A stretch of DNA of 64,000 nucleotides. It comes from Eubacterium ruminantium. GTDB taxonomy: Bacteria > Bacillota > Clostridia > Lachnospirales > Lachnospiraceae. Location of the stretch: contig NZ_FUXA01000005.1 of assembly GCF_900167085.1 (NCBI RefSeq), positions 248,001-312,000 of the forward strand, written 5' to 3'. Below, one piece after another: positions 19,111 to 29,199 of this stretch. The notes under the pieces were generated by a model. It was given only the letters and a program-made list of their open reading frames with translations, was not told the DNA's origin and made no database searches. Each line of letters starts with the position of its first letter. Position 1 is the first letter of the stretch. A program made the position numbers and the translations under genes.

Positions 19111-19536
19111 ATGAATAAAGCACTTAAAGTATTACCTATAATTCTCGGGGTTGTCATCATGGTCCTCGGCGTATCAATACCTGTACTTGCCATGACTGAC
19201 AAGGAAGAAGCTAAAACACAGCAGGTTAGTACATCTTCTGTAAATGAAGTAAATCAGGACGATGCAGTTGTTGAGACTGAAGCAGTAAATGAAGATAAGA
19301 AATCTGATTCATCAACATCAGGAAAAGCTATGGCAGCAGCGCTTGTTGTAGGCCTTGCAGCAGCAGCCGGTGCAATCGGTATGGGTATTGCCATTGCTAA
19401 GTCTGTTGAAGGTATATCTCGTCAGCCTGAAGCAACGGGAAATATCAGAACATCACTTATGCTCGGTCTCGTATTCATAGAGACAGCGATCATTTATGCC
19501 CTTATTGTAGCGATACTTATTATATTCGTAATGTAA
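19111..19536 (+). CDS. atpE: F-type ATP synthase subunit c with N-terminal signal-like extension
   Basis: Subunit c builds the rotor ring. At 141 residues it is about 60 longer than usual. Residues 1-27 look like a signal peptide or extra helix ending in SIPVLA. An acidic, Ser/Thr-rich linker follows to about residue 70, then the normal hairpin. The polar loop SRQPEA is intact and the ion-carrying acid is E124 in FIETAIIYAL. The glutamine that supports sodium binding in helix 1 of sodium-type rings is replaced by M91, so proton coupling is more likely. The ribosome site is AGGAGG. Whether the extension is cleaved cannot be told from sequence. Confidence 0.94.
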   Translation: MNKALKVLPIILGVVIMVLGVSIPVLAMTDKEEAKTQQVSTSSVNEVNQDDAVVETEAVNEDKKSDSSTSGKAMAAALVVGLAAAAGAIGMGIAIAKSVEGISRQPEATGNIRTSLMLGLVFIETAIIYALIVAILIIFVM

Positions 19537-19549
19537 AGGAGGCATGGCT

Positions 19550-20023
19550 ATGCCACTGAATATTGATTTTCAACAGATATGTTTGCACCTCCTCAATTTC
19601 GCAATATTATTTACAGGGCTTTATCTTATTCTTTACAAGCCGGTAAAGGATTTCATGAATAAGAGGCAGGAACATTATAAGGATATGGAGAAAAAGGCTG
19701 ATGACAATAAAGCTGAAGCTGAAGAACTGAAGAAGAGTTATGAAGAAAAGCTCGCTTCGGTTGATGAAGAGATATCCGCTAAGAAAAGAAGTGCTGATGC
19801 TGAGATAAGCTCTCTCAGAAAAGAACAGATCGAGAAGGCTGAGGCAGAGGCTGAAAAGATAGTAAAAGATGCCAAAGACAAGGCGAAGAGAGAAAGTGAC
19901 AGGATCATTCACGAGGCTGATAAGGAAGCGAAGAATATTGTCGCCGATGCAGCTGAGCAGCTTGTCAAAGGAAGTCTCAGCGATAATTATGACGCCTTCC
20001 TTAAAGAGACAAATAAGGAGTAA
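19550..20023 (+). CDS. atpF: F-type ATP synthase subunit b
   Basis: Subunit b is the peripheral stalk. One N-terminal membrane helix (LLNFAILFTGLYLILYKPV) is followed by a long charged coiled coil rich in Lys, Glu and Ala, ending near LVKGSLSDNYDAFLKE. I chose the ATG at 19550 because AAAGGAGG (19535-19542) is 7 nt upstream. The in-frame ATG at 19544 is only 1 nt from it. The product has 157 residues. Only one b gene is present, and it lies 7 nt before the unusual delta-alpha fusion, the partner it should bind. Confidence 0.93.
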   Translation: MPLNIDFQQICLHLLNFAILFTGLYLILYKPVKDFMNKRQEHYKDMEKKADDNKAEAEELKKSYEEKLASVDEEISAKKRSADAEISSLRKEQIEKAEAEAEKIVKDAKDKAKRESDRIIHEADKEAKNIVADAAEQLVKGSLSDNYDAFLKETNKE

Positions 20024-20030
20024 GTAGGAT

Positions 20031-21776
20031 ATGAAGGATGGAGAATGCCTTAAGGCTTACCTCTACGCCGCCGAAGCTCCCGGTAATGAACAGAAAGAAA
20101 AATTTCTGGAGTTTCTTAGCAAAAAGAATGGCGGCCGCCCGGTTACACTTGAATGGGTAAAAGATAAGTCGCTGGGAAATGGATTTAAGCTTTGTTGCGG
20201 CAGTGAGATATATGACTGGACTACTGAAGGAAGACTCAGACAGTTCAAGGAAATGATCGATGATATCGATGTTTCGGAAACAAATGATGTTGTCGGTCTT
20301 GTTAAAGAGAATATTAAAAACTGGAAGCTTAAGATAAGAGCGGACGAGACAGGAAAAGTTATCTCTGTAGGTGACGGAATCGCCGTGGTTTCGGGACTCG
20401 ACAGAGTAAAATACGGTGAGATCGTTGCATTTGAATGCGGTGTAAAAGGAATGATACAGGATCTTAATTATGATGAGGCCGGTGTTATCCTTTTCGGTGA
20501 TGACAATGAGATAACCGAAGACAGTCTTGTATATAGAACAGGAAAAACAGCAGGTATTCCTGTTGGTGATGCATTTATCGGAAGAGTTGTAAATGCACTT
20601 GGAGAGCCTGTGGACGGTAAGGGTGAGATAATTGCTGAAGGATATAGAGCTATCGAATCTCCGGCGCCGGGTATCATAGACAGACAGCCTGTTGATAAAC
20701 CTATGGAGACGGGACTTCTTACAATTGATTCCATGTTCCCTATAGGAAAAGGACAAAGAGAACTTATAATCGGAGATAGACAGACCGGAAAGACATCGAT
20801 AGCAGTTGATACCATTCTTAATCAGAAAGGTAAAAATGTTATCTGCGTATATGTGGCAATCGGTCAGAAAGCCAGCAGTATAGCAAATCTTGTACAGAAT
20901 CTTACTGTTTCCGGTGCTATGGAGTATACAGTTATAGTAAATGCTTCCGCTGGTGAAACAGCACCTATACAGTTTATCGCGCCTTATGCAGGAACAGCAC
21001 TGGGTGAGTATTTTATGAATACCGGAAGAGACGTACTTATAGTTTATGATGACCTTTCAAAGCATGCTATCGCATATAGAGCACTTAGCCTTCTTCTTGA
21101 AAGATCACCGGGACGTGAAGCATATCCGGGAGATGTTTTCTATCTTCATTCAAGACTTCTTGAAAGAAGTGCTCATCTTTCAGATGAACGTGGAGGCGGA
21201 TCAATGACAGCGCTTCCTATAGTTGAAACACAGGCTGGTGACGTGTCGGCTTATATTCCGACAAATATCATTTCCATAACAGATGGACAGATTTTCCTGG
21301 AAAGCGACCTTTTCTTCGCAGGACAAAGACCTGCCGTAAATGTCGGACTTTCCGTATCGCGAGTAGGTGGAGCTGCCCAGACTAAAGCAATGAAGAAGTC
21401 AACGGGAAGTCTCAGACTTGATCTTGCTCAGTATAGAGAAATGGAAGTATTTACACAGTTTTCAAGTGATCTGGATGAAGCTACAAAGAAACAGCTTGTT
21501 TACGGACAGGGACTTATGAGACTGCTCCGTCAGCCAAAGAATCATCCGATGTCTCAGCATCAGCAGGTTATTTCGCTGATTTCTGCACTTAATCATAATA
21601 TGCAGGATGTTCCGATAGACAGGATAAATGATATCAACAACAATATGCTTGAATATTTTGAAGATATGTATCCTGAAATCTGCAGTTCGATTGACTCATC
21701 AGGAACAGTTACGGATGAACAGATAGAGACGATCAAAGAAGCTTCTAAGGAGTTTATTGTATCCCAGATTAAATAG
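20031..21776 (+). CDS. atpA: ATP synthase subunit alpha fused to the C-terminal domain of subunit delta
   Basis: Alpha forms the non-catalytic nucleotide sites of F1. At 581 residues the protein is about 75 longer than normal. Residues about 15-78 resemble the C-terminal domain of delta (OSCP). RPVTLEWVKDKSLGNGFKL and YDWTTEGRLRQF follow the delta pattern of a strand, a D-x-S-l-xG turn and an ID-x-S-xxGRL ending. The alpha part follows: Walker A GDRQTGKT at 248-255 and the arginine finger R444 in SVSRVGGAAQ. No separate atpH lies between atpF and this gene, and the delta N-terminal helical domain is missing. The fusion fits one reading frame with no sign of frameshift. Confidence 0.93.
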   Translation: MKDGECLKAYLYAAEAPGNEQKEKFLEFLSKKNGGRPVTLEWVKDKSLGNGFKLCCGSEIYDWTTEGRLRQFKEMIDDIDVSETNDVVGLVKENIKNWKLKIRADETGKVISVGDGIAVVSGLDRVKYGEIVAFECGVKGMIQDLNYDEAGVILFGDDNEITEDSLVYRTGKTAGIPVGDAFIGRVVNALGEPVDGKGEIIAEGYRAIESPAPGIIDRQPVDKPMETGLLTIDSMFPIGKGQRELIIGDRQTGKTSIAVDTILNQKGKNVICVYVAIGQKASSIANLVQNLTVSGAMEYTVIVNASAGETAPIQFIAPYAGTALGEYFMNTGRDVLIVYDDLSKHAIAYRALSLLLERSPGREAYPGDVFYLHSRLLERSAHLSDERGGGSMTALPIVETQAGDVSAYIPTNIISITDGQIFLESDLFFAGQRPAVNVGLSVSRVGGAAQTKAMKKSTGSLRLDLAQYREMEVFTQFSSDLDEATKKQLVYGQGLMRLLRQPKNHPMSQHQQVISLISALNHNMQDVPIDRINDINNNMLEYFEDMYPEICSSIDSSGTVTDEQIETIKEASKEFIVSQIK

Positions 21777-21796
21777 TCGGATTAGAGGATATTGTA

Positions 21797-24120
<2,324 letters not shown>

Positions 24121-24123
24121 TAT

Positions 24124-24540
24124 ATGGCTTCATTTCATGCTGAGATAAGAGAGGCGGACAGCCCTTATTTTGAAGGTGAACTTGTATCTCTCAGATTTCC
24201 GACAATTGATGGTGATTATGGTGTGATGGCAGGTCATAGAAATATGATCGCACCGGTAGTTCCGGGTGTGTTGCATATCGAGACTGCTTCAGGCGAGAAG
24301 AAGATTGCATCGGTCGGAACAGGATTTATAAAGATAGAGAATAACAGGGTCATTCTTCTTATAGATTCTCTTGAAACACCTGAAGAGATAGATCTTAACA
24401 GAGCAAAAAGAACAGAAGAAAAAGCGCTTGCGGGAATGCTTCTTAAGCAGAATCAGAGAGAATATAAACTTGCTGAGATAAGTTTGGCCCGTGCCATGTC
24501 ACGCTACAAAACACGTAAAGAGTTTGATTCAAAACATTAA
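24124..24540 (+). CDS. atpC: F-type ATP synthase subunit epsilon
   Basis: Epsilon binds gamma and the c-ring and can inhibit ATP hydrolysis. The 138-residue protein has the N-terminal beta-sandwich (FPTIDGDYGVMAGHRNMIAP) and a C-terminal helical hairpin with AKRTEEKAL. It starts 4 nt after atpD and closes the operon. No clear terminator follows; a TATAAT-like box at about 24547 may begin the next transcript. Confidence 0.94.
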   Translation: MASFHAEIREADSPYFEGELVSLRFPTIDGDYGVMAGHRNMIAPVVPGVLHIETASGEKKIASVGTGFIKIENNRVILLIDSLETPEEIDLNRAKRTEEKALAGMLLKQNQREYKLAEISLARAMSRYKTRKEFDSKH

Positions 24541-24600
24541 ATCGTGTATAATATAAGGCGCGCTTTGATTTAGTATATAGCTTTTAGGATAGGGTGTTAC

Positions 24601-25545
24601 ATGGATATAAATTCACAACCTGAAAACTACATAGAAGAAAATGAAATGTTGAAACAGCAGTTGGAAGTCCTGAAGAATCAGAACAGGATTTACGAAGCAG
24701 TTTTGGACAATACTCATGCTAAGATTTTCTGGAAAGATAAAACTCGCCGTTTTGTTGGGGCCAATAAAGCATTTCTGGATTATTTTGGATTTGAAAGCGT
24801 TGAGGATATAATCGGAAAGTTTGATGAAGAGATTGGTTGGCTAAAGAATCCTTCACAGTTTTTAAATGATGAGATGATTGTTCTTGAAGAAGGAAGATCG
24901 GTACTCCGTTCTGAATGTAAATGCATTGTTAACGGACAGGAAAGAGAGATCATTGCAAGTAAGCGACCTGTTTATGAAAATGGTCAGGTATGCGGACTTG
25001 TGGGAGACTTTAATGATGTTACCGATACCAATAAATCATTTAAAGAAGTTATAAGCGAACTTAACAAAACCAAAGATCAGATTAAGCGTTATGAGTTTTT
25101 CGATCAGCTTACGGGAGTACTTAACCGAAGCGGAGCATATGAAGTAGCTCAGGATCTTGAAGAAAAATATTTTGAAGATTCAAGGGATTTTGTATCAATC
25201 TATCTTGATATAGTTAATTTTAGAAGCTATAACGACAGCTATGGTTATCAGATGGGCGATGATCTTCTGATAAATACTGCAAGAAGAATAGAAGAATGTA
25301 TGGGTGATGATAGTATTCTTGCAAGATTTGCGGGAGATGTATTCATCATTCTATTAAGGATAAACAGTGAAGAAGAGATAGAAGAACTCATTTCAGGAGT
25401 TATAAATTATGTCGGCGGAACAAGAAAAGTCGACGGATATGATGCAAAAATAAGTGTTAAATGCGGATATGCCAAGTATTCGGAATTTATGGATATAGAC
25501 AGGATGTTCCTTGAAGCGGAAAGAAGGCTTTTTGAAGCTAAATAG
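24601..25545 (+). CDS. PAS domain protein with degenerate GGDEF domain
   Basis: A short coiled coil (residues 10-35) leads into a PAS sensor domain (about 36-140), which ends in a typical DFNDVTD segment, and then a GGDEF domain (about 155-314). The fold markers FFDQLTGVLNR and LDIVNFRSYNDSYG..GDDLL are kept. The signature itself reads AGDVF (244-248) instead of GGDEF, so the catalytic glutamate is gone and diguanylate cyclase activity is unlikely. No inhibitory RxxD site is evident. There is no signal peptide or membrane segment, so it is cytoplasmic. It may act as a ligand sensor or nucleotide-binding receptor. It follows the atp operon and has its own terminator. Confidence 0.9.
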   Translation: MDINSQPENYIEENEMLKQQLEVLKNQNRIYEAVLDNTHAKIFWKDKTRRFVGANKAFLDYFGFESVEDIIGKFDEEIGWLKNPSQFLNDEMIVLEEGRSVLRSECKCIVNGQEREIIASKRPVYENGQVCGLVGDFNDVTDTNKSFKEVISELNKTKDQIKRYEFFDQLTGVLNRSGAYEVAQDLEEKYFEDSRDFVSIYLDIVNFRSYNDSYGYQMGDDLLINTARRIEECMGDDSILARFAGDVFIILLRINSEEEIEELISGVINYVGGTRKVDGYDAKISVKCGYAKYSEFMDIDRMFLEAERRLFEAK

Positions 25546-25553
25546 CGGATTTA

Positions 25554-25589
25554 TAGCGGGGTCCTTTGGGATTCCGCTATCACTTTTTA
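25554..25589 (+). terminator. intrinsic terminator after the PAS-GGDEF gene
   Basis: TAGCGGGGTCC (25554-25564) pairs with GGGATTCCGCTA (25568-25579) with G-U pairs, followed by TCACTTTTTAT. Confidence 0.75.
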
Positions 25590-25617
25590 TAAATATATTA
25601 AATCCGGAAAGAGGTTT

Positions 25618-26271
25618 ATGATGGCTAGATTTACAAAAGAAGAGATAAGAAGAGCGATGCTTCTTTATGCTGTAACAGACCGTTACTGGCTTAAAGAAGG
25701 TGAAACATTATATGAGAAGACCGAAGAAGCAATCAGAGGCGGAGCAACATTTGTTCAGCTTAGAGAGAAGAAGGCCGGAAAGGATGAAATCATTTCTCTT
25801 GGAAAAGGATTAAAGGAATTATGCGGAAGATATAAGGTTCCTTTTATACTTGATGATGATATAGAACTTACGCTATTACTTGATGCTGACGGTGTTCATG
25901 TGGGACAAAATGACAGACCTGCAGCAGAGGTTAGAAAGCTTATCGGACCTGACAGAATTCTCGGTGTTTCAGCTCATTCGGTAGAAGAGGCGTTGCGCGC
26001 TGAAAAGGATGGCGCGGATTATCTTGGAGTCGGTGCTGCATTTGCAACAGGAACAAAAAAGGATGCATCACCACTTAGTCATGACACCTTGCAGGCTATA
26101 TGTGAGGCGGTAAATATTCCTGTGGTAGCCATCGGAGGGATCACAGAAGAGAATGTTTCGGAACTTGCGGGCAGAGGAGTGAGTGGAGTTGCAGTTGTAA
26201 GTGCTATTTACGGGCAGGACGATGTAGAAGCAGCAGCTGCAAGGATGAAGAAGCTTGTTGAAAAGTTGTAA
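25618..26271 (+). CDS. thiE: thiamine-phosphate synthase
   Basis: ThiE couples the pyrimidine diphosphate (HMP-PP) to the thiazole phosphate, giving thiamine phosphate. The 217-residue TIM barrel shows LYAVTDRYWL, QLREKKA, FILDDDIELTLLLDADGVHVGQ (only the DGVHVGQ core is diagnostic), LGVSAHS, GADYLGVGAAFATGTKKDA and VVAIGGITEENV, covering the pyrophosphate and thiazole sites. Two ATGs are adjacent at 25618; either fits the AAAGAGG site. thiD follows 106 nt later. No TPP riboswitch is visible here, unlike thiC in this window. Confidence 0.95.
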   Translation: MMARFTKEEIRRAMLLYAVTDRYWLKEGETLYEKTEEAIRGGATFVQLREKKAGKDEIISLGKGLKELCGRYKVPFILDDDIELTLLLDADGVHVGQNDRPAAEVRKLIGPDRILGVSAHSVEEALRAEKDGADYLGVGAAFATGTKKDASPLSHDTLQAICEAVNIPVVAIGGITEENVSELAGRGVSGVAVVSAIYGQDDVEAAAARMKKLVEKL

Positions 26272-26377
26272 ATGATAAACGTGATTGAATGATCGGTGTA
26301 TTTGACAAGATCGATACATTAAATGATTGTAAATTATTAATTGATAAAATCCGTGATTCTGATCGGGAGGAAATAAA

Positions 26378-27169
26378 ATGAAAACAGCATTAACCATAGC
26401 GGGAAGTGATTCAAGCGGCGGAGCAGGTATACAGGCTGATCTTAAAACTATGATAGCCAATAATGTTTACGGAATGAGCGCAATTACAGCTCTTACAGCT
26501 CAGAATACAACAGGTGTTTCATCGGTTATGGAAGTTACACCGGAATTTTTGGGTGAAGAGATAGATATGGTATTTCAGGATATTTATCCTGATGCAGTGA
26601 AGATAGGAATGGTTTCAGGCAGCGGACTTATAAAAGTTATTGCAGAGAAACTTAAAGAATATAAGGCGAAGAATATCGTTGTTGATACGGTTATGGTTGC
26701 CACCAGCGGAGCGAAGCTGATAAGTGATGACGCAATTGAAGTTTTGGAAGAGTCTCTTATTCCGCTTGCAACTGTTATAACACCGAATATACCTGAAGCG
26801 GAAGTTCTTTCCGGTAAGAGCATCAAAAATGAAGTGGATATGCTTGAGGTCGGAAAGCTTATCGGCGAAAAGTATAATGTGGCTGTACTTATGAAGGGCG
26901 GTCATAGCATAAATGATGCGACGGATATTCTTTATGAAAATGGTAAATATACTTATTTCAGAGGCTCAAGGATAGATAATCCGAATACTCACGGAACAGG
27001 CTGTACTTTATCAAGTGCCATAGCTTCGAACCTGGCCAAGGGATATAGTCTTACTGAATCTGTTGAGAGAGCAAAGAGATATATTTCGGGTGCGCTTAAG
27101 GCCGGACTTAACCTCGGAAAGGGCAGTGGACCTCTTGATCATGGATATATGATCGGTGAGATGGAATAG
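26378..27169 (+). CDS. thiD: hydroxymethylpyrimidine (phosphate) kinase
   Basis: ThiD phosphorylates hydroxymethylpyrimidine twice to supply the HMP-PP used by ThiE. The 263-residue ribokinase-family protein shows IAGSDSSGGAGIQADLKT at the N-terminus, ALTAQNT, VDTVMVATSG, TPNIPEAEVL, KGGH and the C-terminal HGTGCTLSSAIAS anion hole. It follows thiE and may share its transcript; the ribosome site is GGGAGG. The pairing of thiE and thiD without thiM or thiG suggests part of the pathway lies elsewhere. Confidence 0.95.
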   Translation: MKTALTIAGSDSSGGAGIQADLKTMIANNVYGMSAITALTAQNTTGVSSVMEVTPEFLGEEIDMVFQDIYPDAVKIGMVSGSGLIKVIAEKLKEYKAKNIVVDTVMVATSGAKLISDDAIEVLEESLIPLATVITPNIPEAEVLSGKSIKNEVDMLEVGKLIGEKYNVAVLMKGGHSINDATDILYENGKYTYFRGSRIDNPNTHGTGCTLSSAIASNLAKGYSLTESVERAKRYISGALKAGLNLGKGSGPLDHGYMIGEME

Positions 27170-27364
27170 AAAATTTATGAGCAAAAATTGCCTGTGGTAA
27201 AAGTGCACAAGAAAATTTAATGCCTACTGATCAATGTCACGAAAATGTTTCTTGGAACAAAATCACACTTACAAAAAAGTTTTAAAAGTGTTATCATTTT
27301 CTATACAGGCTAATGCAGTTCCCTTGGAACTTTATTGTTTGGTTTTTTAAAATGGGTGATAAGA

Positions 27365-27880
27365 ATGTTTGAAGTAGGAGACTACATTATTTACGGAAGT
27401 AATGGTGTTTGTGAAGTCGAGAGTGTAGGACCTATAGATTGCCCGGGGGTTTCAAGTGACAAGCTTTATTATACGCTACGTCCGTTATATATAAAATCCA
27501 GTAGTGTCTATACTCCTGTAGATAACCGGAAGGTTATAATGCGCGGAGTTATGACAAAGGCAGAGGCAGAGGCATTTGTGGATGGTATCAATGATATTGA
27601 CACACTTCAGATTGATGATGAGAAGAAGCGTGAGATTGAATATAAGAAGACCATCAATACATGTGACCCTGTAGAGCTTGTCAGAATGATCAAAACTATC
27701 AGTAACAGGATGAATCAAAGGCAATCGGAAGGCAAAAAGATGACGGCTGCCGACATGAAGTATATCCACATTGCGGAAGAGAGCCTGTGTGGGGAACTTG
27801 CAATCTCCCTCGATATGGATAAGAATGAGGTTATGAGCTATATCGCAACCAAAGTCGATGATAATATTAATATCGCATGA
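27365..27880 (+). CDS. CarD-family transcription regulator
   Basis: CarD/CdnL proteins bind the RNA polymerase beta subunit through an N-terminal RID domain and stabilise open promoters. The 171-residue protein starts FEVGDYIIYGSNGVCEV, typical of the domain. It continues with YYTLRPLY and SVYTPVDN, and ends in a helical DNA-contacting region. I chose the ATG at 27365; an upstream in-frame start at 27335 adds ten hydrophobic residues that do not match the family. A strong terminator follows. It is transcribed alone, after a 195-nt gap that holds a perfect AGTTCC/GGAACT hairpin near 27318-27332. Confidence 0.88.
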   Translation: MFEVGDYIIYGSNGVCEVESVGPIDCPGVSSDKLYYTLRPLYIKSSSVYTPVDNRKVIMRGVMTKAEAEAFVDGINDIDTLQIDDEKKREIEYKKTINTCDPVELVRMIKTISNRMNQRQSEGKKMTAADMKYIHIAEESLCGELAISLDMDKNEVMSYIATKVDDNINIA

Positions 27881-27907
27881 TCGAGTAGCTAGGTATTTCA
27901 AGTAAAG

Positions 27908-27937
27908 ACGCAGATCCAATTTGGATCTGCGTTTTTT
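27908..27937 (+). terminator. intrinsic terminator after the CarD-like gene
   Basis: ACGCAGATCCA (27908-27918), an ATT loop, TGGATCTGCGT (27922-27932) and a T-run make a perfect 11-bp terminator hairpin. Confidence 0.93.
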
Positions 27938-28073
27938 CAATGAATATTACAAAAATGTAATGAATAATAATTTTGAACGAAGGACTTTTATTTTTGTTTT
28001 TTATATTATGTAAATGTAAAGAAGAGATACAGTTAACCGATATAGATAACGAAATGTGAAGGAGATCAAAATT

Positions 28074-28286
28074 ATGAGATTAACAGCTACTATTAAATTT
28101 ATTTCAACAATTCTTTGTGGTATTATTTTAGGATTCGTACTTGAATCAGTAAAATGCGGAAAACTATATTTTAACTCAGATATCATACTTGCATTTACAG
28201 TAACATTTATCTTTTTAGTTCTTGAAATTGTGAGAGAAAAGAGAAATGTTATGAGAAGAAAAAAAGCTATTGAATCTATGTGCTAG
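28074..28286 (+). CDS. small membrane protein, unknown function
   Basis: A 70-residue protein with two hydrophobic helices (about residues 5-25 and 36-56) and a basic C-terminal tail (REKRNVMRRKK), which suggests both ends in the cytoplasm. I chose the ATG at 28074 because AAGGAG lies 7-12 nt upstream; an in-frame GTG at 28056 overlaps that site. I do not recognise the family. It stands alone between the CarD-like gene and a promoter for the next gene. Confidence 0.65.
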   Translation: MRLTATIKFISTILCGIILGFVLESVKCGKLYFNSDIILAFTVTFIFLVLEIVREKRNVMRRKKAIESMC

Positions 28287-28318
28287 AATTTGTAAGGTAT
28301 TTTATTTGGCAAACACCG

Positions 28319-28347
28319 TTGATTTAAGAATTCAGCTAAATTATAAT
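28319..28347 (+). promoter_or_regulatory. promoter for the DUF4867-like gene
   Basis: TTGATT (28319-28324), 17 bp, TATAAT (28342-28347), about 65 nt before the start codon at 28412. Confidence 0.7.
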
Positions 28348-28411
28348 ATATAAAGTGGTGTTGTAGTCTTAAGGATTATGAGACTAAATGATGATCAGGA
28401 GGATATTATTT

Positions 28412-29032
28412 ATGAAGATCTATTCAGTAACAGATCCTGAATTCGCTGAATTCGGTAAGGTATTAGATGGTTATGATACAGCAGAACTTGTTAAGGCAAT
28501 GAATGATGTTGCCATGCCTGCTGAAGGTGTTAATTATGAGCCATGGATCGATTCACTTGAGAAATGTGCAATTTTTAAAGATATTGAGGAGAATGCATTC
28601 GGTGGTATGCCGATAGAACTTGGTATGTGCTGGGGATACAACAAGGCACTTAACTGCCTCGAGTATCATAGAAACAGCGAGATCAATATTGGTGCAACAG
28701 ATTTCGTACTTCTTCTTGCAAAGCAGGAGAAGATAATCGATGGCGTTCTTGATACAAAGGATGTTATGGCATTCCGTGCTCCTGCAGGAGTAGTAGTTGA
28801 AGTTTATGCTACATCACTTCATTATGCACCATGTATGGTTTCAGATGAAGGATTCAGAGTAGCAGTAGTTCTTCCTAGAAATACCAATACAGATCTTGAA
28901 ATACCTGCAGCAAAGAATCTTGAAGACAAGATGCTTTGGGCTAGAAATAAATGGCTTCTTGCACATCCTGAATCAAGTGAAGCTTCACAGGGAGCTTACG
29001 TTGGACTTAAGGGTGAGAATGTAAGCATCTAA
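28412..29032 (+). CDS. DUF4867-like conserved protein
   Basis: A 206-residue soluble protein beginning MKIYSVTDPEFAEFGKVL. From memory it resembles the DUF4867 family, small cupin-like proteins found in gut Firmicutes, sometimes near sugar genes. The central region (GMCWGYNKALNCLEYHRNSE and then AFRAPAGVVVEVYATSLHYAP, cited for their His, Glu and aromatic pattern) is compatible with a cupin barrel and a sugar or metal site. The ATG at 28412 follows CAGGAGG. It has its own promoter and terminator. Codon use is strongly biased, as in well-expressed genes. The biochemical role is unknown. Confidence 0.7.
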   Translation: MKIYSVTDPEFAEFGKVLDGYDTAELVKAMNDVAMPAEGVNYEPWIDSLEKCAIFKDIEENAFGGMPIELGMCWGYNKALNCLEYHRNSEINIGATDFVLLLAKQEKIIDGVLDTKDVMAFRAPAGVVVEVYATSLHYAPCMVSDEGFRVAVVLPRNTNTDLEIPAAKNLEDKMLWARNKWLLAHPESSEASQGAYVGLKGENVSI

Positions 29033-29065
29033 TTATTTATTTGAAATAAAATATTATTATAAAGG

Positions 29066-29094
29066 AGACCACTTATTTGTAGGTGGTCTTTTTT
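29066..29094 (+). terminator. intrinsic terminator after the DUF4867-like gene
   Basis: AGACCAC (29066-29072) pairs with GTGGTCT (29083-29089) and is followed by six T. Confidence 0.85.
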
Positions 29095-29199
29095 ATGTTA
29101 TAATGATTAAGACCGACGTTTAATGGCGGTAAAATCATAGTATTCAGATAAGAAATCCCTGTATTTAAATGGATTTTTTATGAAGGGAACAGCATAAAA

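Noticed and set aside
19111-19536. Sodium-type c-ring
   Set aside because: The ET pair after the acid looks sodium-like, but the helix-1 glutamine is replaced by methionine, so proton coupling is favoured.
20001-20756. 251-codon minus-strand frame across the delta-alpha junction
   Set aside because: Shadow of the fused gene; it does not explain or split the fusion, which reads in one frame.
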